64,000 nt of DNA, from positions 248,001 to 312,000 of the forward strand of contig NZ_VFON01000001.1 of assembly GCF_006716085.1 (NCBI RefSeq), given 5' to 3'. The position numbers and the translations under genes are program-made. This document shows, piece by piece, positions 25,119 to 34,143 of the stretch. Position 1 is the stretch's first letter, and each line of letters begins with the position of its first letter. The DNA is from Leucobacter komagatae (GTDB taxonomy: Bacteria > Actinomycetota > Actinomycetes > Actinomycetales > Microbacteriaceae). The notes under the pieces were generated by a model that had not been told where the DNA came from, made no database searches, and saw only the letters and a program-made list of their open reading frames with translations.

Positions 25119-26328
25119 CGCGGCGCCCGCCATCGCCCCGCGCTCGTGGGCGATGCTCGCCGTGATGGTGTTCGGGCAGGCCTCAACCACGGTGGTGACC
25201 GCGACGCCCGCCTTCCTCATTCCGTACCTCCACGCCGACCAGGGCATGAGCCTTGCGAGCGCCGGCATGCTCGCGGGTGCCCCGCACCTCGGCCTGGTGC
25301 TCACGCTCATCGCGTGGGGCGCGCTCACCGACCGCGTCGGCGAGCGGCGGGTGCTGCTTGTCGGTCTGAGCCTCACGACGCTCGCGGTCGTTGCGTCGAT
25401 GGCGGCGCAGGGGTTCGTGTGGCTCGGGGTGGCGCTCGTCGCGAGCGGCGCGATGTCCGCCTGCATCAACAACGCGAGTGGCCGCCTCATCACCGGCTGG
25501 TTCCCGGCGGAGAAGCGCGGCCTTGCGATGGGCATCCGCCAGACCTGCCAGCCCGTCGGCATGGCGATCGCCGCCCTTGCCGTGCCCGCGCTCGCGAATG
25601 CGTTCGGGATCGTTGGGGCGCTCGCATTCGGCGGCGCACTCACGCTCATCAGCCTGCTCGCGTGCGCCGTCATCGTCGTCGACCCGATGATCCCCGCAAA
25701 GGCACTCGCGCAGGCGAGCAGCAACCCGTACCGCGAATCGTCAGCGCTCGCGCGCATCCACGCGGTGTCCGTGCTGCTCGTGATCCCGCAGTTCGTGCTC
25801 TCGTCGTTCGGGCTCGTCTGGTTCGTGATCGGCTTCGGCTGGAGCGAGCTCGCGGCAGGCGCCCTCGTCGCCGGAGCACAGCTCATCGGTGCCGCGGGGC
25901 GCATCGCTGCCGGCGTCTGGAGCGACCGGGCGAGTTCGCGGCTGCGGCCGATCAGGCTCATCGCGCTCGCGTGCGCGGCGCTGCTCGTCATTTCGGCCGC
26001 GTTCGGCTGGGCCGACTGGGCGATCCCGGCAGCGGTCGCGTACGTGCTCGTGAGCTGCGTGAGCGTCGCTGACAACGGGCTCGCCTTCACCGCGGTCGCC
26101 GAGATTGCGGGGCCGCGCTGGTCTGGTAGGGCGCTCGGCGCGCAGAACACGGGCCAGTTCCTCGCGTCTGGCCTGCTGCCGCCGCTCATCGGCGCCATGA
26201 TCGCGTCTCTTGGCATGCCAGCGACGCTCGCGCTCGTCGCGCTCGCGCCGCTCCTTGCGGCGCCCGTGCTGCCGTCGGAAGAGCTCGCTCACGCGACGGC
26301 GAAGCGCACCGTCAAAGCGGTACGCTAG
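25105..26328 (+). CDS. MFS transporter inserted in the division cluster
   Basis: 407 residues if started at TTG 25105, overlapping murG by 14 bp; ATG 25153 is the alternative and would still keep the first helix. Twelve hydrophobic segments, the inter-helix 2-3 motif GALTDRVGERRVLL (GxxxDRxGRR type), and WFPAEKRGLAMGIRQTCQPVG as in the NarK/OxlT-like branch. Substrate unknown. It lies between murG and murC, where these genes are normally adjacent; a 74-bp gap follows, with a murC ribosome-binding site. Codon use looks the same as its neighbours, so this is not an obvious recent acquisition. A role in exporting or importing a wall-related compound is guesswork. Confidence 0.82.
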   Translation: MRPGSAAPAIAPRSWAMLAVMVFGQASTTVVTATPAFLIPYLHADQGMSLASAGMLAGAPHLGLVLTLIAWGALTDRVGERRVLLVGLSLTTLAVVASMAAQGFVWLGVALVASGAMSACINNASGRLITGWFPAEKRGLAMGIRQTCQPVGMAIAALAVPALANAFGIVGALAFGGALTLISLLACAVIVVDPMIPAKALAQASSNPYRESSALARIHAVSVLLVIPQFVLSSFGLVWFVIGFGWSELAAGALVAGAQLIGAAGRIAAGVWSDRASSRLRPIRLIALACAALLVISAAFGWADWAIPAAVAYVLVSCVSVADNGLAFTAVAEIAGPRWSGRALGAQNTGQFLASGLLPPLIGAMIASLGMPATLALVALAPLLAAPVLPSEELAHATAKRTVKAVR

Positions 26329-26402
26329 AGGCGCGCACGGGCGGCGGGATCGAGACTGGATCTGGCAGCCGCCCGCACCCAACCCGCTGAGGAGGCACCC
26401 TG

Positions 26403-27824
26403 ATGATCTATCCCGATCTCGAGCTTGAGATCCCTGAAGACCTCGGGCGCGTGCACTTCGTGGGTATCGGCGGGGCGGGGATGAGCGCGATCGCGCACAT
26501 GATGCACGCGGCGGGCGTCGTCGTGACGGGCTCCGACCGCGGCGCGAACTACAGCACTCAGGCGCTCGAAGCCGCGGGGGTGCGCGTCGCTGTCGGTCAC
26601 GCCCCGGAGAACGTCGGCGATGCCGACACGCTCGTCGTGACGGGCGCGCTATCGGAAGACAACCCCGAATACTTGCGGGCGCGCGAGCGCGGGATCCCGG
26701 TGCTGCACCGGTCGCAGGCCCTCGCCTGGCTGGCGCGCTCGAAGCGCCTCGTTGCGGTCGCCGGCGCGCACGGCAAGACGACGTCAACCGGCATGCTCGC
26801 GACCGCGCTCCGCGGCCTCGGGCAAGATCCGTCGTTCGTCAACGGCAGCGTCATCGCGGGCATCGGCGCCGCGTCGGCCGCCGGGGCAGACGACCTGTTC
26901 GTCATCGAGGCTGACGAGAGCGACAAGTCGTTCCTCATCTACGACACGCAGGTCGCGCTCATCACGAACGTTGACCCCGAGCACCTCGACTTCTTCGGGT
27001 CGCGCGAGAACTTCATGGCCGCCTTCGTCGACTTTGCGAGGGGCGCGAGCGATCTCCTCGTGATTTCCTCCGACGACCCCGGTGCACTCGAGGTGCTCGA
27101 AACACTGCGGGCCGAAGGAACCTCGGCCCCGGTGCGCACCTTTGGCTTCGCCGACGGCGCCGACGTGCGCATCGTCAACGTCGACACGACCGCGCGGGCG
27201 CGGGTCGAACTCGAGATTGCGGGGGAGCGGTTCACCGAGCAGCTCGGTGTTTTCGGTCGCTACAACGCTGTGAACGCGGCTGGCATCGTCGCGGTGCTCA
27301 CTGGCCTCGGGTTCGACCCAGCTGAGTCGCTGCGCGCGGTATCGGCATTCACCGGTACCCACCGGCGCTTCGAATCGCACGGCGAGCCCGGCGGCGTGCG
27401 GCTCTACGACGACTACGCGCACCACCCAACCGAGGTCGCCGCGCTCCTCGACTCGGCGCGGTCGGTGGCGGGCGAAGGGAAGCTCGTCGTCGTGCACCAG
27501 CCGCACCTGTTTAGTCGCACACGCACCTTCCACCGGGAGTTCGCTGAGGCGTTCGCGATCGCCGACCACACGATCGTGCTCGAGATCGACCCCGTGCGCG
27601 AAGCGCCAGACCCCGCGACGACCGGAGCGCTCGTCACCGAGTCGTTCGCTGACCCGAGCCGGGCGAGCTACATCGACAGCTGGGATGCCGCGGTCGCAAA
27701 GGCCGTCGAGCTGACCTCACCCGGTGACCTCGTGCTTGTCGTCGGCGCGGGCAACGTCTACAAGATCGTGCCGCAGCTCGCAGCAGCGCTGAGCGGGGCG
27801 GCCGAGGATTCGGGCCGCGAGTGA
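26403..27824 (+). CDS. murC: UDP-MurNAc--L-alanine ligase
   Basis: 473 residues, preceded by GAGGAGG. Adds the first stem-peptide residue to UDP-MurNAc. Motifs HFVGIGGAGMSAIAHMM, ATP loop VAGAHGKTTSTGML near 120, IEADESDKSF, ITNVDPEHLDFFG, GVRLYDDYAHHPTEV and VVHQPHLFSRT. Length typical. Its TGA overlaps the GTG of ftsQ. Confidence 0.97.
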   Translation: MIYPDLELEIPEDLGRVHFVGIGGAGMSAIAHMMHAAGVVVTGSDRGANYSTQALEAAGVRVAVGHAPENVGDADTLVVTGALSEDNPEYLRARERGIPVLHRSQALAWLARSKRLVAVAGAHGKTTSTGMLATALRGLGQDPSFVNGSVIAGIGAASAAGADDLFVIEADESDKSFLIYDTQVALITNVDPEHLDFFGSRENFMAAFVDFARGASDLLVISSDDPGALEVLETLRAEGTSAPVRTFGFADGADVRIVNVDTTARARVELEIAGERFTEQLGVFGRYNAVNAAGIVAVLTGLGFDPAESLRAVSAFTGTHRRFESHGEPGGVRLYDDYAHHPTEVAALLDSARSVAGEGKLVVVHQPHLFSRTRTFHREFAEAFAIADHTIVLEIDPVREAPDPATTGALVTESFADPSRASYIDSWDAAVAKAVELTSPGDLVLVVGAGNVYKIVPQLAAALSGAAEDSGRE

Positions 27825-28888
27825 AGCGCCCCGGCGGGTTCGACCCGGGATCGAACCCCGAGGCTGAGCGCCTCGCGGCGGAGGCGAGGGAGCAGCGGGA
27901 AGCTGAGGCCCGCGCTGCCGAGGCGCGGGAGGCGGCAGCCCGTGACGCCGCAGCGCGTGAGGCCGCAGCCCGTGAAGCCGACGCCGTGGCTGCTGCGCGG
28001 CCGGCCGATGAACAGGTGACCGAGGATATCTCGTCCTCGCTCGATCTTGAGAAGCTGCGGGCCGTGCCCGACCGCGTGCGCTCGCTGTTGCCGAAGCGCG
28101 AGCCGCGCGACGTTGACCCCGTGGTCGCCGCCGAGAAGCGCCTGCGGGTGGCCGAGCGGCAGAACAAGCGTCGGCGGAAGCGCGAGACGCGGCGGTTCAC
28201 CGCCGAGTCGCGCAGGCGCCGCAGGCGCGTGCTCATCGTGCTCGCGACGGTCGCCGGTCTCCTGCTGTTTGTCGCCGTCGGAGCGTTCACCCCGATCATG
28301 TCGGTGCGCGACGTGCGGGTCGAGGGCGCGGCGAGCGTGGACGCCGAGGCGGTCACGGCCGCACTCGCGGAGTTTGATGGGGTGCCGCTCGCGCTGGTTG
28401 ACGAAAACGACGTGCTGCGCGCGCTTGAGCCGTTCCCGCTGATCCAGCGCTTTGCCGTCGAGCGCGTCCCGCCGCAGACGCTGATTGTGCGAATCGAAGA
28501 GCGCGAGCCGGTCGTCGCGCTGCAGGAGGGCGACGTGCTGCGCCTCTACGACGCGGCGGGGGTGGTGCTCGGTGAGGTCGCAGAGCGGCCGGAGGGGGTT
28601 CCGCTCGGCAGCAGCGCGATGCGGAATACCTCATCAAAGGGCTTCCTTGCGGCCTCGAAGGTCGTCCGCGACATGCCCGCCGGGCTGCGCGCCCAGCTCG
28701 CCGAGGTGAACTCGGTGAGCGGGCAGGATGTCACGTTCCAGCTCACGAGCGGCGTCGAGGTGTTCTGGGGGAACCCCGAAGAAACGAAGCGGAAATCGCT
28801 CGTGCTCGAAACGATGCTCAAGTCTCTCGGCGACCGCCCGGTGAGCCATATTGACGTCTCGTCGACTGAGTCGCCCATCTTCAAGTAG
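27821..28888 (+). CDS. ftsQ: Cell-division protein FtsQ (POTRA domain)
   Basis: 355 residues from GTG 27821. A long cytoplasmic N-terminus contains an Ala/Arg/Glu-rich repeat (residues about 18-52, pattern EAAARDAAAREAAAR) that should form a single long helix, then basic stretches RKRETRRF. One membrane helix at about 136-156 and an extracellular POTRA domain (VRDVRVEGAASVDAEAVTAAL) followed by the FtsQ beta domain. Bridges FtsL/FtsB with the rest of the divisome. Coupled to murC by overlap; ftsZ has its own promoter 130 bp later. Confidence 0.93.
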   Translation: MKRPGGFDPGSNPEAERLAAEAREQREAEARAAEAREAAARDAAAREAAAREADAVAAARPADEQVTEDISSSLDLEKLRAVPDRVRSLLPKREPRDVDPVVAAEKRLRVAERQNKRRRKRETRRFTAESRRRRRRVLIVLATVAGLLLFVAVGAFTPIMSVRDVRVEGAASVDAEAVTAALAEFDGVPLALVDENDVLRALEPFPLIQRFAVERVPPQTLIVRIEEREPVVALQEGDVLRLYDAAGVVLGEVAERPEGVPLGSSAMRNTSSKGFLAASKVVRDMPAGLRAQLAEVNSVSGQDVTFQLTSGVEVFWGNPEETKRKSLVLETMLKSLGDRPVSHIDVSSTESPIFK

Positions 28889-28934
28889 TTTCGCGGCGTG
28901 TCGAGTGCGGCTCGCGCCCGGTCACCCCATACCG

Positions 28935-29015
28935 TTGACACGAAAGCGTATACGGCAATACTAACTTTGAAGTTCAAGTAGAACTTTAATGTTGCTCGTA
29001 CTTGAAGGTTGAGGG
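28935..29015 (+). promoter_or_regulatory. ftsZ promoter and candidate regulator sites
   Basis: Consensus -35 TTGACA (28935-28940), -10 candidate AATACT (28957-28962, 16-bp spacing). A palindrome TTGAAGTTCAA (28967-28977) covers the likely start site, and ACTTGAAGGTTGAGGG (29000-29015) resembles the inverted-repeat region before merR at 2146-2161 (12 of 16). Both could bind FtsR; downstream placement would favour repression unless another promoter is used. Confidence 0.5.
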
Positions 29016-29021
29016 GACCAG

Positions 29022-30221
29022 GTGGCCATGAACCAGAACTACCTCGCGGTGATCAAAGTTGTCGGCGTTGGCGGCGGCGGCGTCAATGCCGTGAACCGCA
29101 TGATCGAGCTCGGGCTCCGCGGCGTCGAGTTCATTGCGGTGAACACTGACGCGCAGGCCCTGCTCCTGAGTGACGCCGACGTCAAGCTCGACGTCGGCCG
29201 CGAGCTCACCCGCGGTCTCGGCGCCGGAGCCGACCCCGAGGTTGGCCGCCGCGCTGCCGAAGACCACGCGGAAGAGATCGAGGAGGCCCTCGCCGGGGCC
29301 GACATGGTCTTCGTCACCGCTGGCGAGGGCGGCGGAACCGGCACCGGTGCTGCCCCCGTCGTTGCGCGCATTGCGAAGTCGATTGGCGCCCTCACCATCG
29401 GCGTGGTCACCCGCCCCTTCAGCTTCGAAGGCAAGCGCCGCGCTGCGCAGGCCGACGCCGGCGTCAACACGCTGCGCGAGGCCGTCGACACGCTCATCGT
29501 CGTGCCGAACGACCGCCTGCTCGAGATCAGCGAGCCCGGCATCAGCATGATTGACGCGTTCGCCGCGGCCGACCAGGTGCTCCTGGCCGGCGTGCAGGGC
29601 ATCACTGACCTCATCACGACCCCCGGCCTCATCAACCTTGACTTCGCAGACGTGAAGTCTGTCATGCAGGGTGCCGGCTCCGCGCTCATGGGCATCGGCT
29701 CGGCCCGCGGTGCCGACCGCGCGATCAAGGCTGCCGAGCTCGCGGTCGCCTCGCCGCTGCTCGAAGCGTCAATCGAGGGTGCGCACGGCGTGCTGTTCTC
29801 GATCCAGGGTTCCTCGAACCTCGCGCTGAGCGAGATCACCGAGGCCTCCACGCTCGTGCAGGATGTGGTGCACCCCGAGGCGAACATCATCTTCGGTACC
29901 GTCATCGACGAGACCCTCGGCGACGAGGTGCGCGTGACGGTCATTGCCGCTGGTTTCGACGAGGAGCCCAACGTGCAGAACCGCTCGGCCGCCGCCGACC
30001 GTGGGCGTCGCGCGGGTCACGTTGAGAGCATCGAGGAGGCGTCGGCTGTGAGCGCGGCGCTCGCCGGTACCGGCGCTCGGGCGACCGACGCTGCCTCGGC
30101 CGACGAGCCGGGCGAATTTGGAGGTGCGCTCGCGCACCCGCCCGTTGAAGAGCAGCTGCGCGACCCCGCGTTCGACGGAGACGATGACGACGATCTCGAC
30201 ATCCCGGCATTCCTGAGGTAG
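29022..30221 (+). CDS. ftsZ: Cell-division GTPase FtsZ
   Basis: 399 residues from GTG 29022 (ATG 29028 possible); GAGGGG lies 5 nt upstream of the GTG. Tubulin-like GTPase forming the Z-ring. GTP-binding loop [10 protein letters not shown] near residues 105-114, [10 protein letters not shown], the N-domain [13 protein letters not shown], and the T7 loop [11 protein letters not shown]. The C-terminal peptide DLDIPAFLR, which binds SepF, is intact after an acidic, Ala-rich linker (residues about 320-385). sepF is encoded two genes downstream. Confidence 0.98.
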   Translation: MAMNQNYLAVIKVVGVGGGGVNAVNRMIELGLRGVEFIAVNTDAQALLLSDADVKLDVGRELTRGLGAGADPEVGRRAAEDHAEEIEEALAGADMVFVTAGEGGGTGTGAAPVVARIAKSIGALTIGVVTRPFSFEGKRRAAQADAGVNTLREAVDTLIVVPNDRLLEISEPGISMIDAFAAADQVLLAGVQGITDLITTPGLINLDFADVKSVMQGAGSALMGIGSARGADRAIKAAELAVASPLLEASIEGAHGVLFSIQGSSNLALSEITEASTLVQDVVHPEANIIFGTVIDETLGDEVRVTVIAAGFDEEPNVQNRSAAADRGRRAGHVESIEEASAVSAALAGTGARATDAASADEPGEFGGALAHPPVEEQLRDPAFDGDDDDDLDIPAFLR

Positions 30222-30228
30222 GTGCGGC

Positions 30229-30927
30229 GTGAGTCTCACCGAAGCTCAGCCCGGCTACGAGGGCCTTGCGGATCGCCTGCACGCCGTGCAGAGCGGAATC
30301 GCGGACGCGTGCCGAGCGGCCGGGCGCGACGCTTCCGAGACGACGCTCATCGTGGTGACGAAGTTTCACCCGGCGAGCCTCGTCTCGGCGCTCGCCGACC
30401 TCGGGGTCCGCGACATTGGCGAGAACCGGCACCAGGAGGCCCAGGCGAAGGCCGCGGAGCTCTCGGGGCTCGACCTGAACTGGCACTACATTGGGCAACT
30501 GCAAACCAAGAAAGCCCGGCAGGCTGCGCAGTACGCTTCGGCCATCCACTCGATTGACCGGGCTCGGCTCGTGGATGCGCTCGCGAGTGCCGACCGGACG
30601 GTCGACGCGTTTCTGCAGATCAACCTCACCGACGACCCCGGTCGCGGGGGAGCGGCGCCGAGCGAGATCGAGTCGCTCACGGAGCAGATGCTCGGAACCC
30701 CGACGCTTCGACTCAGGGGAGTCATGGCGGTCGCCCCGCTCGAGGAAGCCGCAGCGAGCGCGTTCGAACGACTTGCCGGGTATTCCGACCGCGTGCGCGC
30801 CCTGGCCCCCGAGGCCACTGCGATCTCCGCAGGAATGACCCACGACTACGCGGAGGCTATCGCGGCCGGGGCGACACACCTGCGGATCGGCAGCGCAATC
30901 ACAGGAAACCGGCCAGATGCCCGATAG
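30229..30927 (+). CDS. YggS/PLPBP-family pyridoxal-phosphate homeostasis protein
   Basis: 232 residues from GTG 30229. Single-domain TIM barrel with the PLP-binding Lys at about residue 45 (TLIVVTKFHPA), DIGENRHQEA, WHYIGQLQTKKARQ and ISAGMTHDYAEAI with the phosphate-binding HLRIGSAITG. Keeps free PLP and amino-acid pools balanced; no enzyme activity is known. The place between ftsZ and sepF is conserved in Gram-positive bacteria. Confidence 0.94.
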   Translation: MSLTEAQPGYEGLADRLHAVQSGIADACRAAGRDASETTLIVVTKFHPASLVSALADLGVRDIGENRHQEAQAKAAELSGLDLNWHYIGQLQTKKARQAAQYASAIHSIDRARLVDALASADRTVDAFLQINLTDDPGRGGAAPSEIESLTEQMLGTPTLRLRGVMAVAPLEEAAASAFERLAGYSDRVRALAPEATAISAGMTHDYAEAIAAGATHLRIGSAITGNRPDAR

Positions 30928-30957
30928 TCTCAGTGCAAACAACCGTTGGGAGAACAG

Positions 30958-31443
30958 ATGAGCAACCCGTTGAAGAAGACAATGGTGTTCCTCGGACTTG
31001 CCGAGGAGGGCCTCGAAGAGGAACCGGTCGTTCAGGCCGCGCCCGAGCGTGACCCTGCTCCCGCGGCCCAGGCCGCTGCGAAGCCGAGCCAGGCACCGCG
31101 CCCGGCCGTCGCGCCGCTGCGCCGCGTGACTCCCGTTCGCAATCAGGCACCACAGGCAATGAACGAGATCTTTACCGTCCACCCGACCGCGTACCGTGAT
31201 GCGCAGGTTATCGCCGAGAGCTTCCGCGACGGCATCCCCGTCATCATGAACCTCTCCCGCATGAGCGACGAAGAGGCCAAGCGCCTCATCGATTTCTCGA
31301 GCGGCCTGACGCTCGGCCTCAACGGCCGGATCGAGCGCGTCACCAGCAAGGTCTTCCTCTTGACCCCCGAGCACATTGAAGTCGGAAGCGACGAGCCCCA
31401 GGCCGAAGCCGACGGGTCCTTCTTCGTGGCGCCCTCCGCATAG
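30958..31443 (+). CDS. sepF: Cell-division protein SepF
   Basis: 161 residues from ATG 30958, preceded by GGGAGAAC. N-terminal amphipathic membrane-targeting helix ([15 protein letters not shown]), an Ala/Pro-rich linker (about residues 25-62), and the SepF core (ITFTVHP-like [63 protein letters not shown]). Tethers FtsZ to the membrane in actinobacteria that lack FtsA; none of the latter is present here. The last base of its stop is the first base of the yggT start. Confidence 0.95.
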   Translation: MSNPLKKTMVFLGLAEEGLEEEPVVQAAPERDPAPAAQAAAKPSQAPRPAVAPLRRVTPVRNQAPQAMNEIFTVHPTAYRDAQVIAESFRDGIPVIMNLSRMSDEEAKRLIDFSSGLTLGLNGRIERVTSKVFLLTPEHIEVGSDEPQAEADGSFFVAPSA

Positions 31444-31739
31444 TGGAGATCGTCTATATCTTCACCACCGTTGTGCGCATCGCACTGCGGCTGTTCGTGC
31501 TGCTCTTGTGGGCGAGGTTTGTGCTCGACTGGGTAACGGTGCTGGCGCGTGGGTTCCGGCCCAAGGGTATCCTCGCGATCATCGTTGAGGCCGTCTACAT
31601 GATCACGGATCCTCCGATCCGAATGTTCCGCAAGATCCTTCCTCCCATCCGCCTCGGCCAGGTCGCGCTTGACCTCGGCTGGTTCTTGACCATGTTCGCC
31701 TGCATTATTTTGCTCCGGATTATCCCGGGCTGGGCGTAA
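31443..31739 (+). CDS. YggT-family membrane protein
   Basis: 98 residues from GTG 31443, overlapping sepF by one base. Two membrane helices with the YggT motif LLLWARFVLDWV and a central segment YMITDPPIRMFRKILPPIR (charged loop), second helix VALDLGWFLTMFACIILLRII. Found next to sepF/divIVA throughout actinobacteria and cyanobacteria; implicated in division-site organisation but biochemically undefined. Confidence 0.9.
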   Translation: MEIVYIFTTVVRIALRLFVLLLWARFVLDWVTVLARGFRPKGILAIIVEAVYMITDPPIRMFRKILPPIRLGQVALDLGWFLTMFACIILLRIIPGWA

Positions 31740-31780
31740 ACACCGTAAGCTCATTGAGAATTTGCTAGCGTTGACGTGTA

Positions 31781-31796
31781 GACCGCGCAAGCGGTC
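31781..31796. promoter_or_regulatory. Inverted repeat before divIVA
   Basis: GACCGC (31781-31786) and GCGGTC (31791-31796) with GCAA loop, 25 bp before ATG 31821, in the short gap after yggT. Might be an operator or an mRNA 5' hairpin; no clear -35/-10 pair was found with it. Confidence 0.35.
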
Positions 31797-31820
31797 CCAC
31801 CCACAGAAAGAGATTTAACG

Positions 31821-32471
31821 ATGGCCCTAACTCCTGAAGACGTTGTGAATCAGAAGTTCACGATCACGAAGTTCCGTGATGGCTACGATCTCGATCAGGT
31901 CGATGACTTCCTCGACACGGTCGTTGAAGAGATCCGTCAGCGCGACGCAGAGAAGCAGGAGCTAGAGGCGAAGATCGCCGAGCTCACCGCACAGCTTGAG
32001 GAGCGCGCTGCCGTCGCTCCCGCCGACGAGACGATCGTCGTCGACGCGCCCGTCGCGGCTGTGGCCCCCGAGCCCGTGGCGCCGGCACCCGCCGCAGACG
32101 ACAGCGCACAGCGCCCCGACGCCATCAAGTCGAGCGCGATGCTGCAGATGGCACTCGAGCTGCACGACAAGTACGTCAGCGAGGGTGAGACCACCCGCGA
32201 CGACCTCATCAACGCAGCTCAGACCAAGAGCACCCAGATGGTCGACGACGCCGAGCGCACCGCGCGCGAGCTCGTCGAGGAGGCACAGAAGCGCCGCACC
32301 GACGAACTCCGCGCGCACAGCGACGAAATGGAGCGCCTCAACCAGGTGGTTGCCGAGCTTCGCGGCTTCGAGAGCGAGTACCGCTCGACGCTCCGCTCGT
32401 ACATCCAGTCCCAGCTTCGTGACCTCGACAGCTCGCCCGAGCCGCTCGTGAGGCCTGAGGGCCTCGAGTAA
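31821..32471 (+). CDS. divIVA: Polar growth protein DivIVA/Wag31
   Basis: 216 residues. N-terminal DivIVA domain with the membrane-binding loop (KFRDGYDLDQVDDFLD) followed by coiled coil (residues about 33-65), a linker rich in Ala/Pro/Val/Glu (about 68-98), and a second coiled coil (about 105-190, QKRRTDELRAHSDEMERL). Recruits wall synthesis to the poles in actinobacteria. The purine-rich AGAAAGAG upstream is the likely ribosome-binding site. Wag31 is a Ser/Thr-kinase substrate in mycobacteria; a matching Thr was not looked for in detail. Confidence 0.95.
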   Translation: MALTPEDVVNQKFTITKFRDGYDLDQVDDFLDTVVEEIRQRDAEKQELEAKIAELTAQLEERAAVAPADETIVVDAPVAAVAPEPVAPAPAADDSAQRPDAIKSSAMLQMALELHDKYVSEGETTRDDLINAAQTKSTQMVDDAERTARELVEEAQKRRTDELRAHSDEMERLNQVVAELRGFESEYRSTLRSYIQSQLRDLDSSPEPLVRPEGLE

Positions 32472-32478
32472 ATCGAGG

Positions 32479-33096
32479 GTGAAGACAGCATCTTCAGCAG
32501 CAGCGGCACCAACTACCCGTCGTAGGGTGTTGGTGCCGCTGCTGCTCGTTGTCGTAGCGGCCACCGTACTGGTGAGCGACCAGCTCGTCAAGAACTGGGT
32601 TGTCGCGAACCTGCCCGAGGGCGAGAGCGTTCCCGTCATCGGCGAGTTCCTCCAGTGGCACTTCGTACGGAATCCCGGCGCCGCGTTCTCGATCGCGAGC
32701 GGGCAGACGTGGATCTTCACGATCCTCTCTGCCGTGGTCGTCGGCGTCATCGTCTGGCAGATTCGCAGGCTGCGCTCCATTCCCTGGGCGCTGTTCCTGG
32801 GGCTGCTGCTCGGCGGTGTGCTGGGCAATCTTACCGACAGGCTGACACGGGAGCCCGGGTTCCCTGAGGGCCACGTCGTCGACTTCATCTTCACGCCGTG
32901 GATGATGCCCGCGATCTACAACATCGCTGACATCGGCATCGTGAGCGGCATGATCCTCTTCGTGCTCATCACCATCTTCGGGCTGAAGATCGAGGGCGGT
33001 CGCGAGAAGCGCGGCGCCGACGCCGACGCACCAGAGGCCGACGACGCAGACGCATCTGCCGCCGACGACGAGAGGGCCGATGGTGGAACACCGTAG
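32479..33096 (+). CDS. lspA: Lipoprotein signal peptidase (signal peptidase II)
   Basis: 205 residues if started at GTG 32479, but the start is uncertain: no proper ribosome-binding site is present, and GTG 32527 would give 189 residues. Four membrane helices; aspartate protease residues in NLTDR (D120) and YNIADIG (D151), counted from the longer start. Cleaves lipoprotein signal peptides before the lipidated Cys, for example of the lipoprotein at 42466. Codons 6-11 and 18-23 contain a perfect 17-bp inverted repeat. The C-terminus is an acidic Asp/Ala tail of about 25 residues. The next gene begins 17 bases before its stop. Confidence 0.9.
   Translation: MKTASSAAAAPTTRRRVLVPLLLVVVAATVLVSDQLVKNWVVANLPEGESVPVIGEFLQWHFVRNPGAAFSIASGQTWIFTILSAVVVGVIVWQIRRLRSIPWALFLGLLLGGVLGNLTDRLTREPGFPEGHVVDFIFTPWMMPAIYNIADIGIVSGMILFVLITIFGLKIEGGREKRGADADAPEADDADASAADDERADGGTP
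32496..32546 (+). repeat. 17-bp perfect inverted repeat at the lspA start
   Basis: Arms 32496-32512 and 32530-32546 pair perfectly, separated by 17 nt that can pair further (CTAC/GTAG). It begins 25 bp after the divIVA stop, so it may be a divIVA terminator that overlaps lspA, or an RNA fold that controls lspA start selection. No T-tract follows. Confidence 0.6.
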
Positions 33097-34000
33097 CCTG
33101 CCAGTGCCCGATGGGCTTACCGGCGAGCGCGCTGACGCCGCGCTCGCAAAACTACTCGGGTTTTCCAGGAGCTTCGCGCAGGAAGTCATCGCTGCCGGAG
33201 GCGTTGCGCTCGACGGCGAGATCATCCCGAAGTCCGCTCGTCTCGCCGCCGGCGCGATGCTCGAGGTGAGCTGGGAGGAGAAGACGGGCCCGACCGTCGT
33301 GCCCGTGCACCTCCCCGAGCTCGGCATCGTGTACGACGACGAAGACCTTGTCGTGATCGACAAGCCAGCGGGCGTTGCCGCGCACCCCTCGCTCGGGTGG
33401 ACCGGCCCGACCGTGCTCGGTGCCCTCGCCGGCGCCGGTTACCGCATCGCCACCTCGGGCCCGCCCGAGCGGCAAGGGATCGTGCACCGGCTCGACGCTG
33501 GTACGAGCGGACTCATGATCGTGGCGAAGAGCGAGCGCGCCTACAGCCTCCTCAAGCGCGCCTTCCGAGACCGCGAGGTGACGAAGATTTACCACGCCGT
33601 CGTGCAGGGGCACCCCGACCCGTTCTCGGGCACGATCGAGGGCCCCATCGGCCGCCACCCCGGCCACGAGTGGAAGTTCGCGGTGACGAGCGACGGAAAG
33701 CCGTCGATCACGCACTACGAGACGCTCGAAGCGTTCCCGTTTGCGACCCTCCTCGAGGTTGAGCTCGAGACGGGCCGTACGCACCAGATTCGCGTGCACA
33801 TGTCGGCCCAGCGCCACCCGTGCGTCGGCGACGCGATGTACGGCGCAGACCCGGTGCTGTCCGAACGCCTCGGCCTCACGCGCCAGTGGCTGCACGCGAT
33901 GCGGCTCGGGTTCCGGCACCCGGGCACGGGCGAGCCCGTTGAGTTCGAGTCGACCTACCCGGCCGATCTGCAGCACGCGATCGACGTTCTCGACGCCTGA
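33080..34000 (+). CDS. rluD: RluD-family 23S rRNA pseudouridine synthase
   Basis: 306 residues from ATG 33080 within the end of lspA. N-terminal S4 RNA-binding domain ([20 protein letters not shown]), then the catalytic domain with [17 protein letters not shown] (catalytic Asp near residue 139), YHAVVQG and [10 protein letters not shown]. The lspA-rluD pair is common across bacteria. Followed by a 14-bp GC hairpin. Confidence 0.92.
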   Translation: MVEHRSLPVPDGLTGERADAALAKLLGFSRSFAQEVIAAGGVALDGEIIPKSARLAAGAMLEVSWEEKTGPTVVPVHLPELGIVYDDEDLVVIDKPAGVAAHPSLGWTGPTVLGALAGAGYRIATSGPPERQGIVHRLDAGTSGLMIVAKSERAYSLLKRAFRDREVTKIYHAVVQGHPDPFSGTIEGPIGRHPGHEWKFAVTSDGKPSITHYETLEAFPFATLLEVELETGRTHQIRVHMSAQRHPCVGDAMYGADPVLSERLGLTRQWLHAMRLGFRHPGTGEPVEFESTYPADLQHAIDVLDA

Positions 34001-34010
34001 CCCGCTGATG

Positions 34011-34041
34011 TGAGCCCACCGCAGATCCTGCGGTGGGCTCA
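34011..34041. terminator. Hairpin after rluD
   Basis: Perfect 14-bp arms (34011-34024 and 34028-34041) with a 3-nt loop, GC-rich, no T-tract. It separates the division operon from the glycosyltransferase gene. Confidence 0.7.
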
Positions 34042-34143
34042 GCGCTTTCGGCAGTCCCATAGCTTTGGGCGGCTACCGTGAGGTTGGTGACGCCCGGATC
34101 GGCACCATGAGGACCTCCTGCCTCTTCTCGAAAGGGGAGCGCT

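Noticed and set aside
29941..31374. 477-codon minus-strand frame opposite yggS and sepF
   Set aside because: Covers two well supported plus-strand genes and has no domain.
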